Shown here: positions 23,879 through 32,916 of the stretch, in pieces
Position numbering within the stretch: position 1 is the stretch's first letter
Layout of the letters: the number at the start of each line of letters is the position of its first letter
Source of the DNA: Acidobacteriota bacterium
GTDB lineage: Bacteria; Acidobacteriota; Thermoanaerobaculia; Thermoanaerobaculales; Sulfomarinibacteraceae
Reading direction: 5' to 3'
DNA length: 53,757 nucleotides
Assembly (NCBI GenBank): GCA_015493585.1
Contig: WGCW01000152.1
Location: 1 to 53,757 of the forward strand
Translations under genes and position numbers: made by a program
The notes under the pieces: generated by a model
Seen by the model: the letters and a program-made list of their open reading frames with translations, nothing else
Told to the model about the DNA's origin: nothing
The model's database searches: none

Positions 23879-25927
23879 ATGCCTTCTCAGCCCGACGATC
23901 TGCTCGTCCTGTTCATCGGCGAAGCCGAAGAGCGGATCGAGCGCTTGTTTGACCTGTTACCCCGGGTCGAGACTGACTCAGCCGTGATGGATCAGGCCCG
24001 GCGGGAGCTTCATGCGCTCAAGGGTGCCGGCAGAATGATGGGGCTGGAACATTTCGCCGACCTCTGCCATGAGGGAGAGACCCTGCTTGCCAGCCAGGAA
24101 CAGCTCCTCCAACAGAAAATGCTCGCGTTGCTCGACAAGCTGACAACGACATTGCAGGAAGTTCGCGATGCGAGCGCGGGAAGAAGCGATGAGCCAGGTC
24201 TTGCCGCCAAAGAAACAGGTCATGAGGCACGGGAGCCTGAAGAGAGTGTGGAACCGGCCGCCCCAGCATATGGGCAACATGTCACCGTGGCCCGGATCCC
24301 CGTTTCCAGGCTCGATGAGGTTGCCGACCGGGCGATCCGGCTGAGAGTCTTGGCCGTTGGCGCCAGTACGCTGATCGAGCGCTTGCGCCACCTGAGCCGT
24401 TACGCCGAAACGAGTGTCAACGACCCGGAACCGCAACAGGTGCTCGCGACGTTGGCAGCCTCGCTCAGCCGGGTCGCGCTGGAGCTTGACTCCGGCCAAC
24501 GGAAGCTGCTCCACGGCGCTGAGCGCCAGCTCGAAACCCTCCTTCGTTTTCAGCTTCAGCCATTACGGCCGTTTCTGATGAGGTTGGCTCACCACGCTCG
24601 TGAGCTTGCCGAGAGTCTAGGCAAGCAGGTCAATGTGACGGTGAAGGGGGGGAAGGTCGAGCTCGACCGGCGCATTCTCGAAGTCATCGAAGAGGCGATG
24701 GTCCACCTGATTCGAAACGCCGTTGATCATGGGATTGAGCCACCAGAACAACGGATCAAGGCCGGCAAGCATCCAATTGGGAGCATTGTGCTCGGTGCGG
24801 CCAGCCACGGTGGCATGGTTGAAATCACCATCGCCGACGACGGGGGAGGGGTCGACCGGGAACGCGTGCTCGAAACCGCAAGGCAACGTGGACTGCTCGA
24901 ACGTGAGCACCTGCCGGACATCCCGGATGATGAGATCTTTCACCTCCTCTTTCATCCTGGATTCACGACCAAAACACGTGCCACCGGCATCTCTGGCAGG
25001 GGTATTGGGCTGGATGCCGTTGCAGCGACCGTGCAGCGGATCGGCGGGCAGGTTTGGCTCCAATCCTCACCCGGGGAAGGCACGACCGTCCATGTTCTCG
25101 CACCGGTCTCGAAGAGAAACGAACAGGTGAGAATCCTTCAAGCTGGATCGTCTCTTGTTGCCGTTCCTTCGGCTTCGATTATTGGATACCGGACCTCGGA
25201 GAGGTTGAAACGGCACGCATCGAGCGGGAAGGCTGAAACGGTCGAGTATGAGGGCCGGCAGGTCGCTCTTTACCGCCTCAGTGAGCTCATTGGTGAGAGC
25301 CCATCTGCGGAAGGTGTGCTCGTTTTTCTGAGGACGGGTGGCATGGTTCTGTGTATCGCGGCGGATGCAGTCGGGAACGAAGAAGATGTTCTCCTGCACC
25401 CGCTGCCAGCTCCGCACGGTGAGACGCTCATCTTTGATGCGGCGGTGTTGCTACCCTCAGGGAGACCGGTGCCCGTTCTTTCTCCATTCCTGCTCAGCAC
25501 CCATCCTGTTCACGGTCTGAAGGCGGGGCCCACGAGACCACAGACAGAAGTCAAGAGAATTCGGGTGCTTCTCGTCGATGATTCGCGCGTGACCCGGGAG
25601 ATGATCCGGGGGTTGCTCGAGGATGCAGGCTTGAGTGTCGTGGCGGTGCCATCGGCTGCACGGGCGCTGAAGGCTCTCGACACACTGGAGTTTAGCTGTG
25701 TGATTACGGACATCGAAATGCCTGGAATGGACGGCCTCGAGCTGACCCGGCGGCTCCGCCGGGACCAGCGTTTTTCCAGTCTTCCGATCATCGTCGTCTC
25801 GACAAGAAACACGGACGAAGACCGTGTAGCTGGGCTCGAGGCTGGCGCCGATGCGTATATCACCAAACAGGGCTTCGATGCCCCGCGATTGATTCGGCTG
25901 GTCAAACAGCTCGGTGTGCCAGGGTAG
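23879..25927 (+). CDS. CheA-type histidine kinase fused to a receiver domain
   Basis: 682 residues: HPt domain with phospho-His45 in LHALKGAGRMMGL, a Glu-rich linker with no P2 (CheY/CheB docking) domain, a dimerisation region (about 140-250), an ATP-binding domain with LIRNAVDHG, ADDGGGV and GRGIGLDAV, a CheW-like domain (about 420-545), and a C-terminal receiver with Asp611 in ITDIEMPGMDG. Absence of P2 and presence of a fused receiver suggest that phosphate goes to its own receiver. The gene starts 2 nt after the MCP stop. No cheR, cheB or separate cheY occurs in the window. Confidence 0.92.
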   Translation: MPSQPDDLLVLFIGEAEERIERLFDLLPRVETDSAVMDQARRELHALKGAGRMMGLEHFADLCHEGETLLASQEQLLQQKMLALLDKLTTTLQEVRDASAGRSDEPGLAAKETGHEAREPEESVEPAAPAYGQHVTVARIPVSRLDEVADRAIRLRVLAVGASTLIERLRHLSRYAETSVNDPEPQQVLATLAASLSRVALELDSGQRKLLHGAERQLETLLRFQLQPLRPFLMRLAHHARELAESLGKQVNVTVKGGKVELDRRILEVIEEAMVHLIRNAVDHGIEPPEQRIKAGKHPIGSIVLGAASHGGMVEITIADDGGGVDRERVLETARQRGLLEREHLPDIPDDEIFHLLFHPGFTTKTRATGISGRGIGLDAVAATVQRIGGQVWLQSSPGEGTTVHVLAPVSKRNEQVRILQAGSSLVAVPSASIIGYRTSERLKRHASSGKAETVEYEGRQVALYRLSELIGESPSAEGVLVFLRTGGMVLCIAADAVGNEEDVLLHPLPAPHGETLIFDAAVLLPSGRPVPVLSPFLLSTHPVHGLKAGPTRPQTEVKRIRVLLVDDSRVTREMIRGLLEDAGLSVVAVPSAARALKALDTLEFSCVITDIEMPGMDGLELTRRLRRDQRFSSLPIIVVSTRNTDEDRVAGLEAGADAYITKQGFDAPRLIRLVKQLGVPG

Positions 25928-25932
25928 TTCGT

Positions 25933-26640
25933 TCAGGGAAAGAGACGGCGGCCACCATCGATGACAAAAGTTGCACCCTGAGCGACGGATGCCGGGAGGT
26001 CGAGGATCGCCACCGCCGCCCTGGCGATTTCTCCCGGTTGCGCCAGGCGTCCGAGGGCCGTCTTTTCCTGAATGATCTTGACCATGGCATCTGATCCGGG
26101 TGAAATCCCACCGGTGGTAGAACCTGGGGCGACGCAACTGACGATGATATCCGGTCCCCATGTCCTGGCGAGGGATCGCGCGGCGGCTTCGAGACCCGCC
26201 TTCGCAGCCAGATACACGGCGTACGAGGGCCAGCCAAGCACCGAACCCGTATCGGAAAAGAAGAGCATTCTGCCGCCAGGTGCCAGGGCATCGCGGAGCT
26301 CTGCGGCAAGGCGAAGCTGAATCTCAAGGTTGAACCTGAGCATTCTGACCACGGCAGGGCTTGGGAGATTTTCTACCGGTGAGGGCAAGAAGACCGACGC
26401 GCACAGAACCGCCCCCGCTAACGGTGCGTGACGCAACGCGACGGCTTTGAGCCGTTCCCGGTCCCGGACCCGCGTGAGATCCCCGCGGATGAGAACAGCA
26501 CATTCCGCGGCCCAGCCGATTCGTCCGGTTTCACGATGGATGTGGAGGAGGGGAGCTGGACCACGTTCCACGAACAGGCGTGCAATTTCTGAGGCGATCA
26601 GCCCATTGGCGCCGGTCACAAGGAAGGGACGGTTACGGAT
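25933..26640 (-). CDS. Short-chain dehydrogenase/reductase, start probably ATC
   Basis: The reading frame gives a classical SDR: TGANGLIASEIA cofactor loop, SDTGSVLG with the catalytic Ser region, YAVYLAAKAG (YxxxK) and the VAPGST segment after it. The only ordinary start in frame, GTG at 26619, would encode the Val of the first beta strand (FLVTGANG) and delete the strand itself. Seven codons earlier an ATC (26638-26640) follows AAGGAG with 9-nt spacing, and an in-frame TGA lies two codons before it. Initiation at ATC restores IRNRPFLVTGANG. Substrate is unknown. The gene lies 25 nt downstream of the exonuclease gene on the same strand. Confidence 0.75.
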   Translation of the reverse strand: MRNRPFLVTGANGLIASEIARLFVERGPAPLLHIHRETGRIGWAAECAVLIRGDLTRVRDRERLKAVALRHAPLAGAVLCASVFLPSPVENLPSPAVVRMLRFNLEIQLRLAAELRDALAPGGRMLFFSDTGSVLGWPSYAVYLAAKAGLEAAARSLARTWGPDIIVSCVAPGSTTGGISPGSDAMVKIIQEKTALGRLAQPGEIARAAVAILDLPASVAQGATFVIDGGRRLFP

Positions 26641-26665
26641 GGCTCAACGCTCCTTCACCGGCGAG

Positions 26666-27262
26666 CTACCACTCGACATCCACGCGGCGCGGCCGCCCAC
26701 CGAAACGGGACACAAGGACGAAACGGTTTCGCTTGCCAAACTCGTACACGTCACGCGTCACGCGGACATCCTGCTGGCAGTACTCTGCAATCTTGTCAAT
26801 CTCCCCCTGCTTCCACCATTCGAGCGCCTGGAGACCATCAGCAGATTTTCCAACGCCAAGTGTTGCGCTGGCGACGCTGTCGAGCTTCGGCCGGAAACCG
26901 AGGCGCGATTCCAGATGATACATGATATCCATGGTTGGGAGCGTTTGCAGATCCCGCTCGGTATATCCCCTCAGAACCTCGTAATCGAACCCCTTGATGT
27001 TGTAGCCGACAACGAGGTCGGCCGCGCCGAGCAGCTCGATCAGATCCCCAATTGTGTCCTCGGTATAGGTGATGAACCGGTCCTCATCGTACCGGTAGGC
27101 AACACCAACGGAAACACCGAGCCGGTGGAGCTGACTTCGGCCGCCAACATCCTGGAACGATCGCTGCGTTTCCAGATCGAACACAACGATCAGTTTGTCC
27201 CGGGGAACCTCCCGCTGCGGATTCTCATCGAACAGACCCATCTGACCATCCCACAACTCCAC
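26666..27262 (-). CDS. DEDDy-type 3'-5' exonuclease / RNase H-like protein
   Basis: 198 residues from the GTG at 27262, chosen because AAAGGAGG lies 9 nt upstream; a longer frame to 27463 has no RBS and low-complexity residues. Motif I is FDLETQ (Asp29, Glu31), motif II GYNIKGFDYE (Asp93) and motif III YCQQD (Tyr161, Asp165), the DEDDy set of metal-dependent exonucleases. The fold matches RNase_H_2/YprB-like proteins and the PolB exonuclease domain. It probably trims single-stranded DNA or RNA ends; no polymerase domain is attached. Confidence 0.82.
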   Translation of the reverse strand: MELWDGQMGLFDENPQREVPRDKLIVVFDLETQRSFQDVGGRSQLHRLGVSVGVAYRYDEDRFITYTEDTIGDLIELLGAADLVVGYNIKGFDYEVLRGYTERDLQTLPTMDIMYHLESRLGFRPKLDSVASATLGVGKSADGLQALEWWKQGEIDKIAEYCQQDVRVTRDVYEFGKRNRFVLVSRFGGRPRRVDVEW

Positions 27263-27348
27263 GTGTGATCGCCTCCTTTGACTATGTGACGGTGCCGTCC
27301 CACGCCGCTGGCGGGTACGAATGCCGTGCATCCCGGACACGGCGAGTG

Positions 27349-27354
27349 TAGCAT
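27349..27354 (+). promoter_or_regulatory. -10-like TAGCAT 6 nt before the start
   Basis: TAGCAT, six bases, then the ATG of the gene at 27361, with no Shine-Dalgarno sequence. It fits the leaderless pattern seen at several other first genes in this window. Confidence 0.35.
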
Positions 27355-27360
27355 TCTGGT

Positions 27361-27981
27361 ATGAAGTGGGAGATGCATCCGCCGTTGGAGGTTTCAGAGT
27401 CCGGCCGCCGTGTGACCGGGCCGGTGTGGACCTTTCTCCACGCGCATCTGTGGATCTCCGCACGCCTTCAGAGTTGGCACACGGATGTGGACGGTCATCT
27501 CCACCTTGTCACCAGGCTGGATGGAGTGGACACACCGGACGTCCGCTGGGAGGTGCTCGATCTGGGCGCACATCCGCTCATCCTTTCCGGAGCAGGGGAC
27601 GGTTTGCCACCGGATACCACCGGGCTTCTCGAGCGGCTGATGGACGAGCTTGCAATACCGCTCTTTCGTGTGCGCAGTCTCGGCATCATCTCAACGCCCG
27701 GCGAATCGATCGAGGCGCTGAGATCCCGGGTTCTCGGCATGCTGCAACCTCAGGTGAGGGAACTTCGAAAACAGTCAGCCGGCGATGCTGCCAGTCCCCG
27801 AAGGGGGAGCGAGAGGGCGCTGGCGTCTGTCCTTGCAGCCATCAACGGCGATATTGAAGAAATCTGCCTCCGCCCGCTCAGCCGCTACGTGATATCAGGC
27901 GAGGCCGGTCTCCTCGTCATGACGCCAGCCACGTGGCGGGCTTCCACCAGGGGTCTGGTTGCCGGAGTATCTGGATCATGA
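27361..27981 (+). CDS. Hypothetical protein
   Basis: 206 residues, no signal peptide or membrane helix, so probably cytoplasmic. I do not recognise the family. It has alternating strand and helix segments (WTFLHAHLWISARLQ, DVRWEVLDLGAHPLILSG, then GLLERLMDELAIPLFRVRSLGI) and a basic/Ser-rich linker near 140. The coding case rests on length, on the downstream metal transporter gene starting within its stop (ATGA overlap, translational coupling) and on the -10-like TAGCAT before its start. Association with metal export is inferred from that overlap only. Confidence 0.6.
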   Translation: MKWEMHPPLEVSESGRRVTGPVWTFLHAHLWISARLQSWHTDVDGHLHLVTRLDGVDTPDVRWEVLDLGAHPLILSGAGDGLPPDTTGLLERLMDELAIPLFRVRSLGIISTPGESIEALRSRVLGMLQPQVRELRKQSAGDAASPRRGSERALASVLAAINGDIEEICLRPLSRYVISGEAGLLVMTPATWRASTRGLVAGVSGS

Positions 27982-28841
27982 GTATTGGGGAATCCCGCCG
28001 GGCCGCAATCGTCGCGGTCGTTGTCGCGAGCCTCCTCACGTTTGCCAAGATCGCCGTCGGCATACTGACCGGTTCGCTGGCCGTGCTCGCGTCTGCCGTC
28101 GACAATTTCCTCGACCTGACCTGTTCAGGGATCAATGTCTTCTTCCTCAGCCTTGCCGAAAAGCCTCCCGATGAAGAACACCGTTTCGGTCATGGCAAGG
28201 CTGACGCGCTCTCCGGCGTTATTCAGGCAACCCTGATCGGAGGCGGAGGCGTCGCGATGGCCGCGATCTCGGTCTGGAAATTGATCAGGGGTGCCCGGAG
28301 CTTGTGGGCGATGCCTGGAATCATTGTTTCTTTGGCATCCCTGGCCATATCGATAGGACTGGGACTCTATCTCAAATACAAGGCGAAGAAAACCGGATCG
28401 TTGGCGCTGCGCGCAGACGCCTTTCATTACCTGACTGATATTGCGACCAACATCGCTGCTGCCGTTGCACTGGGGCTCGTCACCTTGACCGGGGGTGACT
28501 TCTGGGACCCGCTCGGATCGATCCTCATTTCGGTCTATATCGTATATGAAGCGGCTCGCATCCTTCGTGCCTCGGCCAATGAGCTCCTGGACCAAGGACT
28601 TCCGAGCGAGCTGGAGAAAACAATCGTCGACGCGATCACAACCTTGGGTGACGAGGTGCACGGTTTCTCGAATCTGCGAACTCGAAGAGCCGGTACAACG
28701 GTCTTTATTGAGCTTCATCTGGCAATCGATCCTGCTGTCTCTTTTACGAGGTCCCACGAATTGACAGAAGCCCTGATTGCAGAGCTGAAACGGCGGTTTG
28801 GGTCCAACACACAGGTGATGATCGATACGGATCCAGCATGA
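27978..28841 (+). CDS. Cation diffusion facilitator (CzcD/FieF-type metal exporter)
   Basis: 287 residues from the ATG at 27978, which overlaps the TGA of the preceding gene. The transport site is complete: Asp42 and Asp46 in VDNFLD on helix 2, and His150 and Asp154 in HYLTD on helix 5, the DD-HD set of FieF-like proteins. HRFGHGKADALSG after helix 2 is the usual cytoplasmic motif. A C-terminal metallochaperone-like domain of about 80 residues follows (GFSNLRTRRAG, FIELHLAIDP). It exchanges protons for Zn2+, Fe2+ or similar ions across the inner membrane. Confidence 0.92.
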   Translation: MSIGESRRAAIVAVVVASLLTFAKIAVGILTGSLAVLASAVDNFLDLTCSGINVFFLSLAEKPPDEEHRFGHGKADALSGVIQATLIGGGGVAMAAISVWKLIRGARSLWAMPGIIVSLASLAISIGLGLYLKYKAKKTGSLALRADAFHYLTDIATNIAAAVALGLVTLTGGDFWDPLGSILISVYIVYEAARILRASANELLDQGLPSELEKTIVDAITTLGDEVHGFSNLRTRRAGTTVFIELHLAIDPAVSFTRSHELTEALIAELKRRFGSNTQVMIDTDPA

Positions 28842-29386
28842 TGAACATGTGAGGGCGTTACGCCGTCGGGAAGGCCAACGAGGCGAGAAATTCTAAGGCG
28901 CCGACTTCACTCCGAGGAATGGGGCCGAAATCGCATTTGTCCCGGGAAGCGGGCGAAACGGCGAAACCACACGAAAAAACGCGTACGATCGGCCGGCTGG
29001 CAGACCGTCTCCGGCCCCATGTGCCTCTGTGCTGCTCTTCTCTCTGTGCTGCCCGCGCCCTCCGCGGTAAGATTCTCCAGATGGATTCTCACGAGATGGG
29101 GACAGTGTTGAATATCAGCGGGTCGCTGCCGTGTCTTTCTCCCACCGATCCAAGAGCTGTCTCGCTGAGAACGCCGGGAGAGCGGGGAAAGAGAGTGGTT
29201 CGTCTCCGGTCGTGACGGTTTTGAGCGGCGTGGCGTGAGATGCGTAGTGACGGGCCACCCCCGCCTAGATTCTTCGTCGGCTTTGCCTCCTCAGAATGAC
29301 ACCTCTTCCTGTCATCCTGAGCGGTGCGCCACAGGCGCGCCACGAAGGATCTCGCCTCCTCAGAATGACAGTGGAGGGAAGGCTTC
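28842..29386. repeat. Third repeat cluster, left part
   Basis: No gene is supported here. Bases about 29015-29095 hold degenerate CTCTGTGCTGC / CTCCGCGGTAAGATTCT sequence related to the GCAGAGG motif near 1000. From 29263 come the dispersed units: TAGATTCTTCGTCGGC, TTTGCCTCCTCAGAATGACA, TGTCATCCTGAGCGGTGCGCC, then TCGCCTCCTCAGAATGACA. The orientation is mostly opposite to the cluster at 719-1264. The 98-residue ORF at 28919-29215 is low complexity with no RBS and is not called. Confidence 0.6.
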
Positions 29387-29538
29387 GCCTCCTCTCAACG
29401 AACAGCACTTGCGTCACGTGGGAGAAAGCATAGTAAGCTCCTGACAAATCCAAACTTCGAGAAACCAGAGAAACGGTACCCGAATGCCCGGCAGCCCACC
29501 GTCCCGGTGCCCCGAACTGGGGCATGCGGGTGCTCAGA
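29387..29538 (-). repeat. 152-bp dispersed element, copy 2
   Basis: Its reverse complement aligns along its full length with 568-718 (see that entry): same TCTGAGCACCC and TTCGTTGAGAGGAGGC ends, shared ATTCGGGTAC core and near-identical length. The interior has diverged by roughly a third, so the copies are not recent. It is flanked on both sides by CAGAATGAC-type units. Confidence 0.7.
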
Positions 29539-29686
29539 ATGACTGGGGAGGGGAGACTTTGCCTCCGCCGCCTGGTGCCTCTGCGCTTCATTCCTCTTTC
29601 CACCGGTCTCGCGACGAAAGTAAAGAGGCGGCACACGGCGTAACGAGCTCAATGTGAGACCGCGCCCGGTCCGTCAAAAGCTCGTG

Positions 29687-29692
29687 TATCAT
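29687..29692 (+). promoter_or_regulatory. -10-like TATCAT 6 nt before the start
   Basis: TATCAT, six bases, then GTG at 29699. It supports that GTG as the start of the site-2 protease over the in-frame GTG at 29654, which lies upstream of this hexamer. Confidence 0.35.
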
Positions 29693-29698
29693 GACCGC

Positions 29699-30385
29699 GT
29701 GCTGGCTTTGAACGCTCTCATCACGATTGCCGTTGATCTCATCGCGCTGCTGATTTCAGTGTCGCTGCACGAGGTGGCGCATGGACGGACGGCGTTGGCA
29801 TTGGGGGACACAACGGCGCGCGACCTCGGACGGCTTTCGTTGAATCCAATCCGTCACATTGATCTCTTCGGGAGCCTCATCGTTCCGGCCACCCTCGCGA
29901 TTGCCCACGCGCCGGTTTTCGGCTGGGCAAAGCCGGTTCCGGTCAGTCCCGGCAGATTTGCCGAACCCCGTCGGGGGATGGCGCTCGTGTCGATCGCGGG
30001 TCCGTTGACCAACTTCGGTCTTGCGGCCGTCTCATTGGGTAGTTTGAGGTTGCTGGAAGCTTTGGTGCCACAGACCCGTCAGGCAGCCCTGATGGACCTC
30101 GTGGCTCAACCGCACCGGACTCTGACTTTGCTCGGAACCGTCTGCGGCTTCCTGGTCGCGATGCTCGTCATCAATGTCGTTCTCGCCGTTTTTAATCTGA
30201 TTCCCATTCCGCCGTTGGATGGAGCCGGAATCGTGGCAGGGTTTCTGCCGGAACCGGTGGCCAGGGGCTACGAACGGCTCGGACCGTTCGGGTTTTTCGT
30301 CATTTTCTTTTTACTGTGGATCGGTGCGTTCGACATCGTGTTCCGTCCGTTCATGGCGCTGATCGTCACCTTGATTGCGAGATGA
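29699..30385 (+). CDS. Site-2 protease family (M50) zinc metallopeptidase
   Basis: 228 residues from GTG 29699. The catalytic HEVAH (HExxH, residues 24-28) lies in the first membrane helix and the third-ligand motif NLIPIPPLDG in a later helix, as in intramembrane M50 proteases of the short FpsA/YwhC-like type. Four to six hydrophobic segments are visible. These enzymes cut substrates inside the membrane; the substrate is unknown. It overlaps scpA by 4 nt (ATGA). The same pairing with scpAB occurs in other bacteria, so the operon is probably conserved. Confidence 0.9.
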   Translation: MLALNALITIAVDLIALLISVSLHEVAHGRTALALGDTTARDLGRLSLNPIRHIDLFGSLIVPATLAIAHAPVFGWAKPVPVSPGRFAEPRRGMALVSIAGPLTNFGLAAVSLGSLRLLEALVPQTRQAALMDLVAQPHRTLTLLGTVCGFLVAMLVINVVLAVFNLIPIPPLDGAGIVAGFLPEPVARGYERLGPFGFFVIFFLLWIGAFDIVFRPFMALIVTLIAR

Positions 30386-31179
30386 GCGAAACGCAGATCT
30401 CTTCCGCAAGCTCTCTTTTGGCGCCGGTCAACCTTCCGAGCTTCAGCGGGCCGCTCGATCTCCTGTTGCATCTGATCCAGAAGAATAAGGTCTCAATCTA
30501 CGACATCCCCGTCGCAACCATCTGCGATCAGTATCACGACTTCCTGGCCGAAATGGCCGAGCTCGACATCGAGATTGCCGGAGAGTTCATCTGGATGGCA
30601 TCCTGGCTGGTACAGCTCAAATCCCGCATGCTGCTGCCAGGCCGCGACGAGACTGGAGAGGATCCACGGGCCGAGCTCGTCGAGCGGCTCCTCGAATACC
30701 GGAAGGCTAAGGAGGCCGCTGCGGTACTGGCTGAGAAACAGGCGGTCCGCCGTGGCCTTTGGCCAGCGCGCGTCATACCGGTGCTCGAGGATGATGAGGA
30801 ACCCGAGCTCGACTGGGAAGAGATCGATCTCGAAGCGCTCGCCTCCGCCTACGAAGCCGCCATGCAACATTTCTCGGACGAACATCCGCCCCCGTTGGAG
30901 CTGCGGCCGTTGCAATACTCGCTGGAGGAGAAGATGCGAGCTCTCCAGAAGGAGGTTTGGGAATTGGGCCTCTTTCCATTGCTCAAGAGCATTCATTCAA
31001 GGGCGGAGCTCGAGGAGGCCGTGACAGATTTGGTGGCGACGTTGGAGCTGGCCCGGCTCGGTTCGATCCGGGCCGAGCAACGGCGGATCTTTGCCGAAAT
31101 TTACCTTCGTCCCGGACGCCACAAGATTGATCCCAAACTGTTCGGTGAAGAAAGCAAAGGGGGAACCGATGCGCCGTGA
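30382..31179 (+). CDS. scpA: Segregation and condensation protein A
   Basis: 265 residues starting at the ATG that overlaps the previous stop. The kleisin N-terminal region is typical: FSGPLDLLLHLIQKNKVSIYDIP, followed by DIEIAGEFIWMASWLVQLKSRMLLP. The C-terminal winged-helix part (SRAELEEAVTDLVATLELARLG) binds the Smc head. With ScpB and Smc it forms the bacterial condensin that organises sister chromosomes; smc is not in the window. It is followed by scpB with an 11-nt overlap. Confidence 0.95.
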   Translation: MSETQISSASSLLAPVNLPSFSGPLDLLLHLIQKNKVSIYDIPVATICDQYHDFLAEMAELDIEIAGEFIWMASWLVQLKSRMLLPGRDETGEDPRAELVERLLEYRKAKEAAAVLAEKQAVRRGLWPARVIPVLEDDEEPELDWEEIDLEALASAYEAAMQHFSDEHPPPLELRPLQYSLEEKMRALQKEVWELGLFPLLKSIHSRAELEEAVTDLVATLELARLGSIRAEQRRIFAEIYLRPGRHKIDPKLFGEESKGGTDAP

Positions 31180-31732
31180 GGAGCTCGCGCCCATCGTTGA
31201 GGCCATCCTGATGACGGCAGGGGAGCCGGTGCGCATCCCCGATCTGCTCGAAGCGCTTTCGCGGGAAGGGAACGATGTGACGGCCGGCGTGGTCGAAGCC
31301 CTGCTGTCGGATCTCGAACAAGAATACGACTCACCACGCCGCGGGATCCGCATCGAACGGGCCGGCGGAGGCTGGCGGATTGTGACGGCGCCCGGCATGG
31401 ACCCCTACCTCAAGGCTTTTCACAGAACAGCATCGCGCCAGAAGCTTTCTCAGGCCGCTCTCGAGGTACTGGCGATCGCTGCATACCGCCAACCGGTAAC
31501 CCTCCCGGAGATCAACTTCATCCGGGGCGTGAATTCGGCTGGGGTTTTACGAACCTTGCTCGACCGGAAGCTCCTCCGGGTCGCTGGCCGGAAGAAAGTG
31601 GTTGGGAAGCCGTTTCTCTACCGTACAACGAAGGAATTCCTCATTCACTTTGGCCTTGACACACCGGAGGATCTCCCCAACTTCGACGAGATCACACGAG
31701 AGCCCGAATCCGTGACATCCAACGGCCGTTGA
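31169..31732 (+). CDS. scpB: Segregation and condensation protein B
   Basis: 187 residues from ATG 31169 (AAAGGGGG upstream), inside the last codons of scpA. Two winged-helix domains are visible; the signature ALEVLAIAAYRQPVTLPEINFIRGVNSAGVLRTLLDRKLL is diagnostic (motif about residues 100-140). It ends with PFLYRTTKEFLIHFGL. ScpB dimers bind ScpA within the Smc complex. The overlap with scpA points to coupled synthesis of the two partners. Confidence 0.95.
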   Translation: MRREELAPIVEAILMTAGEPVRIPDLLEALSREGNDVTAGVVEALLSDLEQEYDSPRRGIRIERAGGGWRIVTAPGMDPYLKAFHRTASRQKLSQAALEVLAIAAYRQPVTLPEINFIRGVNSAGVLRTLLDRKLLRVAGRKKVVGKPFLYRTTKEFLIHFGLDTPEDLPNFDEITREPESVTSNGR

Positions 31733-31787
31733 CCGGGCTGACGGGCGGTCTTGGCACGAGGAACGCGAATCCGAGACGGGGCCGAGC

Positions 31788-32360
31788 TCAGAGGTACGGT
31801 GGTTTGACGGGAAGGACCTCAGCGGGAACCTCTGGCCAAAGGGCCAAACCGAGGTCTTCGGTCAGGCGGCGCAACCGGTTTCCCAGAGCTTGCATCGCCA
31901 TCTCCCTCGTGAAAACGGACCACATCGATCCTGCAGCGAGGGTCGCGATTCCGGCTGGAATGCCCGTCACCAGTCCTCCGGCGAACCATGCCGCCACCGA
32001 CAGCATGAGGACGCCCGCCATGCCCACAGCGTGTGCCTGATGTGTTGCGTACGGGATGCATGTCAGGCGGAGTGACCGGCTGACCGGGTCTTTGGCGATG
32101 ATCTGAGCGTCGACGGCCTCCTCGAGCTGGCGCGGAATCATGCCAAAGACGCGGGTGCTGTGCGGCAACATGAAATGCCACGACATCGGACCGGAACTCG
32201 TGACGGAGGTTCCATGTGCCGCCGAGACTGCCTCGAGAAACCGTTCACTCATCTCGGACGGCGGTACCGGAGCACGCCCAAGCGCCCCGTACTCAAGATC
32301 AAACCGCACCGTGGGCTGTGCCCGAACGATCTCCGGGAGCCAGATCCTAAACCGCATCAC
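31788..32360 (-). CDS. Hypothetical protein with two membrane segments
   Basis: 190 residues (GTG, or ATG one codon later). The first 110 residues are soluble with Arg/Glu-rich segments; two adjacent hydrophobic stretches (AVGMAGVLMLSVAAWFAGG and TGIPAGIATLAAG) follow, then an amphipathic C-terminus with LGNRLRRLTEDLGLALWP. The layout could place both ends in the cytoplasm. I do not recognise the family. It is convergent with scpB and divergent from the thioesterase gene. Confidence 0.55.
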   Translation of the reverse strand: MMRFRIWLPEIVRAQPTVRFDLEYGALGRAPVPPSEMSERFLEAVSAAHGTSVTSSGPMSWHFMLPHSTRVFGMIPRQLEEAVDAQIIAKDPVSRSLRLTCIPYATHQAHAVGMAGVLMLSVAAWFAGGLVTGIPAGIATLAAGSMWSVFTREMAMQALGNRLRRLTEDLGLALWPEVPAEVLPVKPPYL

Positions 32361-32520
32361 GCATCATCCATCATGCGGGCACAGTCTATCCTATCAGGAC
32401 GAGCTCACCGGCTCTTGAGCGGGGCTCCTGGCACATGATCCGAGACATGATTGAAGCGGGAGAGCCGGTTCGGTATACACTCTCGGTGAAGCAACGCTGT
32501 GCCGAGGGGAGGAAACTGAG

Positions 32521-32916
32521 ATGGAAACTTCGGCTCAAGAGCCAGCGATCCGCGTTCTGATGATGCCGCGTGATACCAACCCGAGCGGGACGATCTTTGG
32601 TGGGGTCATTCTCTCGTACATCGACCAGGCCGGTGCGGAGGAGGCAAAGCTCCACGGGGCCAAGCGGCTCCTTACCGTCGCCATGAAATCGGTTGAGTTC
32701 CACGAGCCCGTCTTTGTCGGAGACCTCGTATCGTTCTACACCGAGCTCGTCCGGATTGGGAGAACCTCGGTGACGGTCCGAGTCAAGGTGCGGGCGGCCA
32801 GATACTGGGACAGGGAGGCGGTTGCCGATGTCACGGCCGCTGAGATCACCTACGTCAACGTCGGCGATGATCGCCGCCCAATGCCGATCAAGAGGTCCGG
32901 TGGACAAACCGCCTGA
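32521..32916 (+). CDS. Acyl-CoA thioesterase, hotdog fold (YciA-like)
   Basis: 131 residues starting at ATG 32521 with GGGGAGGAAACTGAG before it. The hotdog signature [21 protein letters not shown] contains the catalytic Asp, followed by [23 protein letters not shown]. These features place it in the YciA/BACH acyl-CoA hydrolase group, which releases free CoA and fatty acid in the cytoplasm, usually as a hexamer. The gene overlaps the start of the serine hydrolase gene by 17 nt, so they are probably co-translated. Confidence 0.9.
   Translation: METSAQEPAIRVLMMPRDTNPSGTIFGGVILSYIDQAGAEEAKLHGAKRLLTVAMKSVEFHEPVFVGDLVSFYTELVRIGRTSVTVRVKVRAARYWDREAVADVTAAEITYVNVGDDRRPMPIKRSGGQTA

Noticed and set aside
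28919-29215. 98-residue ORF in the third repeat region
   Set aside because: Low-complexity, no RBS, reads through degenerate repeat sequence.
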